The position numbers and the translations under genes were made by a program. This document shows positions 1 through 8,100 of a stretch of 29,651 nucleotides of DNA, in pieces. The number at the start of each line of letters is the position of its first letter. Within the stretch, counting starts at the first letter, position 1. The stretch comes from Chloroflexota bacterium (GTDB lineage: Bacteria > Chloroflexota > Chloroflexia > QHBQ01 > JADMIH01), in NCBI GenBank assembly GCA_015478675.1, contig JADMIH010000030.1:1-29651 (forward strand), written 5' to 3'. The notes beneath the pieces were generated by a model. It did no database searches and was not told where the DNA came from. It saw only the letters and a list, made by a program, of their open reading frames with translations.

Positions 1-1337
1 GTACGGGTGGGCGGTACTGAAGGTGTAGCGGTACGGATCGCCGAAGTAGCCGTAGGAGTAGGCGTGCCGGGATTGCCATTGGGCAGCGGAAGTGTGCCGC
101 CGTTGTAGTAAGCAGCCACGTTGAGGCGGATGTAGCCACCATCATCATCGGCCACCGTCGATGTCAAATTGTTGCCGTTGATAGGCGCGGGGTTGGTGAT
201 GCCGTCACCCTTTGAGTCGAAGTAGTGAGACTGCCCGCCTGCGCCGGCTCCGAACATGAGCCCTATTACGCCGTAGTTAGCCCACTCCGTCATGTGAGCA
301 CGGCCTGTGGAAGCGTTCAGAAAGTATTCAGGGCGATTGTCCTGATAGTGCCCATCAGTGTTGTTCTCTGTGCGGTACTGCTGGTTGCCGTTGGGCACCT
401 GCCACATCAGAGAGCGTTTGTTGGTGGAGGCATCTATGCGCCCAAGCCAGGCGGCTATTGTGTCGAAGTTGGGTTGCTGGCTGCTATCGTTCCACCATCG
501 GTTGGAGCCTTGCGTAATCTGGTAGTATGCGGCGTCCCTGTCTAGAGGTGAGAAGAAGTTGAGACCATAGCCTGGGCCGAAGCTGTTGTGGTATGTGGCG
601 GTGCGGTCTGCGTGCGCCTGCCAGTTGTAGTTAGGGTCGTTGCGCAACGCAATTGTCAGGTCGTAGTCAGCGCCCCAGAGCGAGAGGTCCTGCCCCAGCA
701 CCACATTAGGTGCGTAGAGGTCGCGAAGGTGGGCTAGAGCCTGCCAGAAGTTGCGGAAGTTGTCGGCCATGCCCGCAAGCTCCGGCACTCCCGACCCTCC
801 CACCTTGGTCGGCTGAAGCGCCGCGTTATCCCCGGTGTTGGAGGGATTCTGCATCATCACCCCATCGAGGTCAGGCTCGACGTTGACGAAAGCCGGACGG
901 CCGTCGTTCATCTGCTGCATGAGGGCCTTAAAGTCGTTGTAGTAAGCGCTCATCGCGCCCGCGTTGTTCAAATTGCTATATTCGTCATAGTACGGAGCCG
1001 ACTGCAGGATGTTGTAGTAAACAAAGCCCGGTATGTATCCGCCCTGCCGCGATTGCGACACGTAGTTGGCCGCGTATCGCGTGCCCCACGTTTGCCAGCC
1101 CCCGCCAGTATTTACTCCACCTGCCAGGTATTGGTAGCGGTAGTCATAAGGAATATTGGACTGCATGTCCGACATACTGCCATTGAATAGCCCGTACCCA
1201 AAATGATTGGGAAGGCCTGAGGGAATCGGCGGGAGACCGGAGGCCCCGGCTGGTGGTGTCGTCTGAACGCTCAGTCCAACCGTTCCTGCGACGAAGAGGA
1301 TGACCATAGATAGTGAGATTCTAATCTTATTTTTCAA
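1..1337 (-). CDS. Secreted protein with Thr/Pro linker, 3' end beyond the window (partial)
   Basis: The reverse strand is open from a TTG at 1337 to the left edge, about 445 codons without a stop. The TTG is chosen because an AGGAGG (1342-1347) lies 4 nt upstream and because it supplies the basic n-region (MKNKIRISLS) before a hydrophobic stretch (MVILFVAGTVGLSV), giving a complete signal peptide. An ATG at 1307 would start inside that signal. The mature part is rich in Tyr, Trp and Asn, with segments such as GFVYYNILQSAPYYDEY, FVNVEPDLDG and LMWQVPNGNQQYR. This is compatible with a TIM-barrel glycosidase-like fold, but I do not recognise the family. The last visible residues (NPGTPTPTATSAIRTATPS) start a Thr/Pro linker like the one in the deacetylase at 15664-20133, so at least one more domain probably follows outside the window. 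A surface role in polysaccharide handling is inference. Confidence 0.75.
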   Translation of the reverse strand, partial: MKNKIRISLSMVILFVAGTVGLSVQTTPPAGASGLPPIPSGLPNHFGYGLFNGSMSDMQSNIPYDYRYQYLAGGVNTGGGWQTWGTRYAANYVSQSRQGGYIPGFVYYNILQSAPYYDEYSNLNNAGAMSAYYNDFKALMQQMNDGRPAFVNVEPDLDGVMMQNPSNTGDNAALQPTKVGGSGVPELAGMADNFRNFWQALAHLRDLYAPNVVLGQDLSLWGADYDLTIALRNDPNYNWQAHADRTATYHNSFGPGYGLNFFSPLDRDAAYYQITQGSNRWWNDSSQQPNFDTIAAWLGRIDASTNKRSLMWQVPNGNQQYRTENNTDGHYQDNRPEYFLNASTGRAHMTEWANYGVIGLMFGAGAGGQSHYFDSKGDGITNPAPINGNNLTSTVADDDGGYIRLNVAAYYNGGTLPLPNGNPGTPTPTATSAIRTATPSVPPTR

Positions 1338-2069
1338 TTTGCCTCCTGTAGATCGCACGGTGCCGTGTGGTCAGGTTCTGATGCTGTGCCTGCTCATTCT
1401 CATTGTGCAGATAGCAGCCCAAAGACCCGTTGCGGCGACGCCGATCGTTAGCACGGCGGGTGAAGCCTGCGGTGCCATGTAAAGAATGGCTCTATGAGCC
1501 TGTTTAGTTGTTTGGGGAATGGAAACGCCGGTTGAAAGGCGCGGGTAAAAAGGATAGCGGACGAGCGTCCGCGAGGTAGAGTTCTCGATGTCGAATCTGG
1601 CGCACCGGATTCGAGCACCTGCTGTGAGATTGGCGGCCCAGAACTGTTGTGGACAGGGGCCATCCGGCAGGCGATACGCTTCCCAGGTATAGAGGAGAGG
1701 ACTTCTCTCCCGCTTGAACCATTATTTAGCTAGTGTGTGAGAACGCTCTGTTCGGAGGACTTCAGGATTTTAGAACCCTGTTCCGTCCACCCTCCTTCAT
1801 ATCTCCTAGTACCTTGTACTGGCGCTCCTACATGCCGGCCTGCGCCTGGGCGCATGGGGCGCCTTCCCCTTTGCTATAGAGACGCGCTTTTTCGCGCATC
1901 AACGATGCTAACCTTACCAAATACTCAGCGGCGACCGCAAGTGGAAACCTAGTACATATTACGTATCAAGCCATAGCTAAAAGTCCTATTCTTCACACCA
2001 TGATGAAGGTGCCGCTGCATCAAAATACTTCACGTCGGATCATTGGCGACTGTATGAAGAAAGAAACTT
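1338..2069. other. Intergenic region, no supported gene
   Basis: About 730 bases between the start of the left-edge secreted gene and the terminator of the zinc-ribbon/SHOCT gene. Short open frames on both strands lack ribosome binding sites and have unconvincing composition. Small hairpins are present, for example gcggac-gagc-gtccgc at 1557-1572, but none has a terminator tail. The part next to 1337 should contain the promoter and leader of the secreted gene. No clear -35/-10 pair or known riboswitch was recognised. Confidence 0.5.
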
Positions 2070-2118
2070 GAGCGCCAGGGGTTTTCTCCCTATGTGTAAG
2101 GAAAACCCCCTGGCGCTC
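2070..2118 (-). terminator. Intrinsic terminator of the zinc-ribbon/SHOCT gene
   Basis: A long inverted repeat: GAGCGCCAGGGGTTTTC pairs with GAAAACCCCCTGGCGCTC (one extra C bulges) around a loop of about 14 nt. On the reverse strand it is followed by a T-rich run (AAGTTTCTTTCTT). It lies about 60 bp after the stop of the gene ending at 2177, in the right orientation to end that transcript. Confidence 0.75.
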
Positions 2119-2176
2119 GTAAGACCTTGACTACGAAGTGAGATTAAATCAACTTCAAAGCCGAAGGAAGGCTATG

Positions 2177-3610
2177 CTACATCCGCGACAGTATTTCCGT
2201 CTTCTTGGCCTCGTAATCGGCCTCAGTGATTAGGCCCACTTCCATCATCCGCTTCAGTTGTTTCAACTTTCGCATGGGGCTTTCGCGTGGTGCCAATGCT
2301 TTTGGGGGATCTGCATGTGACGCACTTGTGTCTGTGGTTAATTCAGCGCGATTTAGCTCTTGAGCGGGTGGCATTTGGGCAGTGGGTAGCTTCGTCGCCC
2401 CTTCATCCTGTTCACTGTGCAACAAAGCCGCTGCCACCAGGCCATTAGACCCAGGTAGATGCAGGCCGCCTTCGTCGCTTGGCCTGTTTGGGTTGTTCGC
2501 TCCGTTTGAAGCCCCGTTATGAAGTGAGTGCGGCGTTGATACCTGGTATGCTACCAGGTGTGCCGGTGCGGGTGACACTGCGGATAGATATGTGAGAGGT
2601 TCTTCGGCCTTCTCGTCAGCTTTGTTATCTTCCACCGGCGCACCTGGCGCAGGGCCTTTTGCTAACGGCCCTGCCGCACGCTTCGCGCCTGGCGCTTCTT
2701 TCCCCAGTAAAGGGGTAAGCAAATCGTCCAGTCCTCCAACCTTGTTGGACAGCGAAGCGTCGCTGAGGGGTAAGGCGCTTACAGGTTCTGTGTGCGAGGG
2801 AGGTTGCGTCTGCCAGCTTTGTTGCGCCGGCTCAGGCTCTTTCTCTGCGGGCGCTAACCGAAGTGGTCCATCCGCAGCGTCTACCGCTGGTACGGCGCGC
2901 TGCTCTGCGACATCCAGAGCCTCCCTCTGGGCATTATCCGTCATGGAGAAGTGCTCTTGCTCTGGCTGCAAGGGCAAAGCCACCTCGCGTACACCTGCTT
3001 CCCCCGCAGGAGAAGCGCTTTGTGCCGGGCTGCTCGTTGCTTCAACCATCTGTTGTAGCTGAGCCTGGAGCCTGCCGTTATGTTCCGCGCCCACCTCGAA
3101 CAGCCGCCTGGCTTGCGCATGGGGCAGCGAGTCGGCGGTAAGCTTCCAACCCTGGATAGTCTCCACGATGAGGGTGACTCCGTTGCGCCCTTCTCTCAAC
3201 TGAGCCTCTCGTACGTCACGCCAGGAGCAGTCATCAAGTTCTACCCTACCGAGTATTTTCCTTTTGTAATCAATCAGCCTCTTGTTGGTAGCCACCACGC
3301 AAGCAGGGGCGCTTCCAACCATGCTCTTGTTAGCGGTTGCAATATACTCGATCTCCTCGCCGTGCGTCATAATCCCTGACGCCTTCAGATATATCTGCCT
3401 GACCAGAATCTCATCCTGCTCTTCGCTCAGGAACTTCCTCAATATGTCATTCTGAGCATCAGGTGGCGCAGCCTCTGCAACAGCAGGGGCGGGCGTCGTC
3501 GGTAGGTTACTTAGAGGCGCTCCACAACGGCTGCAATAGGGAGAGCCGTGCACGTTGGCCGTCCGGCAGTTAGGGCAAATTACCTGTGGTACCATTTTCG
3601 ACGCGGCCAT
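2177..3610 (-). CDS. Zinc-ribbon / PH-like / SHOCT domain protein
   Basis: A 477-aa protein with three recognisable parts. An N-terminal zinc ribbon (CPNC...YCSRCG, residues about 11-28) is followed by a PH-like domain of the YokE/bPH kind at about 60-160 (VVATNKRLIDYKRKILGRVE and ETIQGWKLTAD). A long low-complexity Ala/Pro/Glu-rich linker leads to a C-terminal SHOCT helix pair (KLKQLKRMMEVGLITEADYEAKKTEILSRM, split here as residues about 445-477). SHOCT regions are usually oligomerisation or anchoring modules, and PH-like domains bind lipids or proteins, so a scaffold role is plausible. No enzyme motif is seen. The ATG at 3610 is chosen over an in-frame ATG at 3652 because TAGGAGG (3618-3624) sits 7 nt before it. 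It is transcribed alone, with its own promoter and terminator. The function is unknown. Confidence 0.85.
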   Translation of the reverse strand: MAASKMVPQVICPNCRTANVHGSPYCSRCGAPLSNLPTTPAPAVAEAAPPDAQNDILRKFLSEEQDEILVRQIYLKASGIMTHGEEIEYIATANKSMVGSAPACVVATNKRLIDYKRKILGRVELDDCSWRDVREAQLREGRNGVTLIVETIQGWKLTADSLPHAQARRLFEVGAEHNGRLQAQLQQMVEATSSPAQSASPAGEAGVREVALPLQPEQEHFSMTDNAQREALDVAEQRAVPAVDAADGPLRLAPAEKEPEPAQQSWQTQPPSHTEPVSALPLSDASLSNKVGGLDDLLTPLLGKEAPGAKRAAGPLAKGPAPGAPVEDNKADEKAEEPLTYLSAVSPAPAHLVAYQVSTPHSLHNGASNGANNPNRPSDEGGLHLPGSNGLVAAALLHSEQDEGATKLPTAQMPPAQELNRAELTTDTSASHADPPKALAPRESPMRKLKQLKRMMEVGLITEADYEAKKTEILSRM

Positions 3611-3672
3611 TGTTGAGCCTCCTACCATACTGCGCAGACCGGAGATGAGCACCCCAGATCAAGCAGACGCAT

Positions 3673-3702
3673 CTTATATTCGCTCGTAGTCTTTATCATC
3701 AA
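3673..3702 (-). promoter_or_regulatory. Sigma70-like promoter of the zinc-ribbon/SHOCT gene
   Basis: On the reverse strand, TTGATG (3697-3702) and TATAAG (3673-3678) are separated by 18 bp. Transcription would start near 3666, giving a leader of about 55 nt before the ATG at 3610. The -10 matches 5 of 6 consensus bases and the -35 matches 4 of 6. Confidence 0.5.
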
Positions 3703-4004
3703 GGCCTTATCGATCTATAGTCTATGCTGGGGTGTAAAGGAAACAGTACCCCGGCCTCATAATCGACAGCACCCAGCAATGAATAGTATAAGGAGGCCAG
3801 CTTAACATGATAAGAATAGCGCGGGTACAACGTCTTACCATCTGTATAGAAATTGAGCGCCATAGAGAAGGAGGCCATCGCGGCCACATCATAGACCTGC
3901 TGAGCTAACAACGAATTCTTGTGTGGTAAGGCGCCAACCTCATTGTCTTCATCGCAAAACGCCAGGATAGTTCTTGACCGAGAGGGTGGCGCGGGGTAGG
4001 GGAA
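3699..4004 (-). pseudogene. Possible gene remnant, open frame without a good start
   Basis: After a TGA at 4005-4007 the reverse strand stays open for about 100 codons to a stop at 3699. The C-terminal 70 residues look protein-like, with Tyr-rich and hydrophobic segments such as AMASFSMALNFYTDGKT and YHVKLASLYYSLLGAV. The only start codon is a TTG at 3911 without a ribosome binding site, and coding-like sequence continues upstream of it (TILAFCDEDNEVGALPHKN) with no start. This suggests the 3' end of a decayed gene. The stop overlaps the -35 box of the downstream promoter. I do not recognise the family, and it could be chance. Confidence 0.3.
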
Positions 4005-4146
4005 TCAAGAGAGCACACTTGTTGGTGATACAGTTTTCTCTTACTGATTGCTACTGGGCAGCTATTACTTGCAGCTTTGTAAGAAGGTGCCTCAACACAA
4101 TAATATACATTCGTGTTGCTCGTCAACTCCATGACAAAGCTGTAAC

Positions 4147-4162
4147 CGGTCTTTTAAGACCG
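4147..4162. repeat. Short inverted repeat upstream of the BY-kinase-like gene
   Basis: CGGTCTT-TT-AAGACCG, a 7-bp inverted repeat about 145 bp before the ATG at 4305. It could be an operator half-site pair or a small hairpin. A second short dyad (AGCAG-ATG-CTGCT) and an AT-rich TATATT lie between it and the gene, but no convincing -35 is present. Confidence 0.3.
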
Positions 4163-4304
4163 ATTCAGCCATCATACAGCAGATGCTGCTATATTGGATA
4201 CAGCAAAATAGACGCATGGAACTGTACAAGGCATCGCACGGACACTTGGCGCGATGTGGCAGCCTTGTGCGGAGCGTAAAAATAGTAATAAGGAGCCGCA
4301 CCTG

Positions 4305-4985
4305 ATGGCACTCATGAACAGATTGCGCCCAAGCGAAGCGGACGGCCAGCTAGTCCCAATTGAAATCCAATCTAAATGCAGGCCGCTATTCGCCCAGCTG
4401 CAAAGCGAAGTGCCCTTAGGCAGCGCGTTTGTGCTTGGAGTTACAAGCTCAGGGCGTGGCGACGGACGATCAACCCTATCCCTGGGGCTGGCGGTAGCGG
4501 GTGCAAACATACTCGGCACTCACAGCAGACTGCTGATAGTGGACGCAGACGTTCAGAACCCGGTGCTGCACAGGCGCTGCGGTTTGAGTGATGGGCCGGG
4601 CTTGCATGAGGCAATGACGCAAGAGATATCGCTCTCCAAAGCCACTGTCGAGATTATGCCGGGCTTATGGCTGCTCCGTGCGGGCAAGTGGTCCAGTAAC
4701 AGTACGCGCAGCCTTAAACAGCTAGAAGAGCTGGAGTTTTTCACACGCCTCGGTGAAATGTTCGATGCCGTGATAGTAGACCTACCTCCGGTACTTACTC
4801 CCGACCTCGGCCTGCTCCCTCCACGATTGGTGCCTAGATTGGTGATGGTTGCACGGGTCGGAGTAACCCGACGAGAGCTTCTGCGGAACAGCCTGGCTGC
4901 GTTCCCGCCGGACAGTATAGCGTCTGTAATACTCAATGAGTACCGAGAGCGTACCCCCCGTTGGCTCAAGCGCGTTCAACATTGA
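4305..4985 (+). CDS. BY-kinase / CpsD-CapB-like P-loop ATPase with altered Walker A
   Basis: A 226-aa homologue of the cytoplasmic domain of bacterial tyrosine kinases that control exopolysaccharide assembly. The ATG at 4305 is chosen because TAAGGAG (4289-4295) lies 9 nt upstream; an earlier in-frame ATG at 4254 has none. The family signatures are a P-loop region TSSGRGDGRSTLSLGLA (about 47-63), Walker A' LLIVDADVQNP (D80, D82) and Walker B FDAVIVDLPPVL (D159). The P-loop reads GDGRST where active enzymes have GEGKST, so the catalytic lysine is Arg55. The C-terminus (NEYRERTPRWLKRVQH) carries one tyrosine and no tyrosine cluster, and no Wzz-type adaptor gene is adjacent. It may act as a nucleotide-binding or scaffold subunit rather than a kinase. 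It is transcribed alone towards a shared terminator. Confidence 0.85.
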   Translation: MALMNRLRPSEADGQLVPIEIQSKCRPLFAQLQSEVPLGSAFVLGVTSSGRGDGRSTLSLGLAVAGANILGTHSRLLIVDADVQNPVLHRRCGLSDGPGLHEAMTQEISLSKATVEIMPGLWLLRAGKWSSNSTRSLKQLEELEFFTRLGEMFDAVIVDLPPVLTPDLGLLPPRLVPRLVMVARVGVTRRELLRNSLAAFPPDSIASVILNEYRERTPRWLKRVQH

Positions 4986-5008
4986 GTTGATACGGCATGT
5001 CACCAGAC

Positions 5009-5042
5009 AAAGAGCCCATCTGGAAACCCAGATGGGCTCTTT
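5009..5042. terminator. Bidirectional terminator between convergent genes
   Basis: A perfect 15-bp stem (AAAGAGCCCATCTGG with CCAGATGGGCTCTTT) around a 4-nt AAAC loop. The A/T ends of the stem give a short U run in either direction. It lies 23 bp after the BY-kinase-like stop and about 90 bp after the histidine kinase stop, so it can end both transcripts. Confidence 0.85.
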
Positions 5043-5131
5043 GCCACGTCTTCTACTCCTGGTTGAGGCCAGGCTGAAAAAGTCAGAGCCTAACAGCAGG
5101 GGGCGCATACCGCCGGCTCCGATGCTACCAC

Positions 5132-8100
5132 TTAGTTTGCCAGCGTTTCCATTAGCTCCGCATCCTCGACGAGAAGAGTGCCACCAAGCAGGCCGCCTGC
5201 CGGAGTGATCTGAGGCACTTCTATGTACATAGTGGTGCCAACGCCCAGGCTACTCTCCACTCTGATGAGGCCGTTGTGTGCTTCAACTATATTCTTGCAT
5301 ATGGCAAGTCCTAGCCCCTGGCCACGCTTGCGCCGCTTGGAATGGTTGTCAGCCTGGAAGAAGCGGTCGAATATCGCATCAAGCTGAGAGGGCGGGATGC
5401 CGCAGCCTGTATCTGAGATACTGATGGTAATGCGCTCGCCGTCGGCCCTGCAAGAGAAAACAATTTCGCCTCCAGGATCGGTGAACTTGGCAGCGTTATC
5501 CAGTACATTATCAAATACTTGCTGCAATCTCACCTCATCACCTATTACTACCAGACCTCTAGGCACATCGCTTTTGATGGTTAGCTCATCCTCCGCCAGC
5601 CTTGCGGAGGCGCTGCGGATAACCCTCGCCAGCAGCGATGATAGGTCCAGCGGCTCCATCTCCATATGGAGGGTCCTGCTTTGCAGTCGCGAATAATCGA
5701 GCAAGTCATTGATCAACCTCTTGAGGACGACGGTCTCTTGTTTGGCCGTGCTCAAAAAATCTGTCTGCAATTCGGTGAGCGGGCCGGTCTTGCCCGACAG
5801 AGCGATGTCAAGGAAGCCATACATCGAGTTCAGTGGCGTGCGCAGCTCGTGCGAGATCATCGAAAGGAAGTCTGACTTGGCTCTCTCGTTGGCGCGCGGT
5901 ATAGTGACGTCACGCAACATGAGCACAGCGCCGAATACATCTCCATTGCCTGCGCCCATGATAGGGTTTACGGTGGCCTCGTATGTACGCGCCTCGCCAT
6001 CAAGCGTCAGCGTCAGGTCTTTGCTCTCTTGCTGAGAGTGTCTGATGCATCTTCGCGCCATTTCCAACAGACCTGTGTCGTCGGCGAGGTCCGCAAGAGA
6101 TCGTTTGTTGTTCATGCCCCCCGGCACATTAAGCAAGCAACCAGCGACACTATTGCTGATAATGACGTTGAGCAAGCTATCAACCACTATCACGCCATTG
6201 CTCATTGAGAGCACCACAGCCTCAAGTCGACGCTTGCTGTCAATAAGTTCGGCGTAAAGGTGACTCCGCTCCAAAGCGCCTCCCGCGTGTGTGAGGAGCG
6301 TATTGCAAAAGGTAGTGCATGTGCGGACGAACTCTTCAGGTGGTACGCTGGTAGTGAAGCGCACCACGCCTAGAGCCTCCTCGCTGCTCATCAAGCGTGC
6401 AAGCACGACCGGGCGGTTCAGGTATGCACCCTCGGCGGTAAGGCCCTGGGGGCCTGTGGAGTGATCCTCCTCGTCATCCAGGTCAGCTATCATCAGGCTT
6501 GAGGAATGCAGCACTTCGAACAACGCACTGTTAGAGTCAAGAGCTACCTCCTTCGGGCCGAGGGGAGGTTGGGCGGCGGGCGCTTGTTGTGCCAAAGCCT
6601 CGCTATGCTTCTGGAGATGTGTACGGCTTTCGTCCAAAAGATACAATTCGCAACTATGTATAGGCAAAGCTCTCAATGCGCCTTGCAGCATCATATCCAC
6701 AATAGACGTTGATTCGAGGGATTCCTGCACCTGGGTGGCAATGCTGTAAAGCATATTGGATTGCCTCATTGACCGCATGCGCGCTTCCAACAACTCGGCT
6801 CTTTCCAAAGCAACTGTGCTGTGGGAGACAGCAAGGCGCACAGTTTCTTTCACTTCGTCGGTTATTGCAGGAGCAGACTTCGGCTCCATCACCAGCAAGC
6901 CGTAGATGCGTCCTGCGCTGGCAAGGGGGATGGTGACATACTCGGAGGCTCCCAATATCTCTTTCAATTGTTGGGGCGTGTTTTGTATAAGCACCAGGTC
7001 GAGTGGCTCTGACTTGTTGAGCGCGGTTAGAACGCTGCTGAGAAACAGATCACCGTGCGCCTGTAGCGACACTCCCGACATCTCTTTTGCCGCCCATTTT
7101 CCGTCAGTAGCCCACACAGTGATTCGCGCTTGCTCACTATCTTCCATCAGCAGCGCGCTTGCTTTGGCACCCGTAATTTGCCGCAACTCTCTGCATACAA
7201 CCTTTGCAAGTTCCTTACGGTCTGGCGCTCCGTTTACACTTAGCATCAGGCGATAGAGGGCAGTCGCCTGGTGCTGCTGGCTTGTAACTTGGCTGAACAG
7301 CCTGGCTTTGATGATGGCTATTGTCGCGGCATCAGCCAATTGTCTGGCCGCCCGACGCTCTTCGTCCTTGAACGGCCTGGATTCCACGCGAGCAAGCAGA
7401 ATATATCCGAGGGCATCTTTGCCGTTGATCAACCGCAAACAGAGTATGTACATATCATCCGAGCGCCAGTGAGCCATTGGGGAGCGCGGCGCCTGCTCCC
7501 ACCATTTCATTACAGTTGAGCCTCCCCGAAGCTCCGGGCTGGCCGGACAGGGGTCCTTGCCTGCTAAAGCGGACAATTGTAGCTCATCGGTACGCTCATT
7601 GCGTAAATATATGAAAGCCCGGTCGAACGTTACTAATTCTCCCATGCGCGCGATGATAGTATCCAGCACCTCAGGTAGGTCAAGGCTGCTCAAAACGCTC
7701 CGGGTAACAAGGTTCAGGCTTGTAATTAGCTCCTTACGCCGCCGGAGTTCGTTACGTTGGCGTGTGCGCTGGGCGAGCAGCTGGCTCTTATATACGGCCA
7801 TTGCCGCCTGTTCAGCGAAACTTGTGATCAGCCCTTGATCATCTTCAGTCAGCACGTCGGGCATCGAGTGGGTGACGCTCAAGGCTCCGATTACCTTCTG
7901 CTCAATAATCAGAGGGACACAAAGCATGCTGCGGGTGCTGCGCCCCGTCAAAGGGCTGTTGCCCAGGCTGACGTAGCGCGGGTCGGTAAAGACATCATTA
8001 ATGAGCGCAGGTACACCGTGCTGCGTGACCCACCCTGCCACCCCTACTCCGGGTAGGAAATAGCGCCCCTTCAATTCTGAGCTGTCAATGCCCGTCGCGC

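Noticed and set aside
1371..1478. A reverse-strand 35-codon frame with a hydrophobic segment (AVLTIGVAATGLWAAICTM) just upstream of the secreted gene
   Set aside because: It has no ribosome binding site before its ATG, is short, and hydrophobic frames of this size arise by chance; not supported as a gene.
1300..1482. A forward 60-codon frame with a signal-like hydrophobic stretch
   Set aside because: It overlaps the start and ribosome binding site of the reverse-strand secreted gene and has no ribosome binding site of its own.
4172..4969. Reverse-strand frames opposite the BY-kinase-like gene
   Set aside because: They are antisense to a gene with clear Walker motifs and show no recognisable domain.
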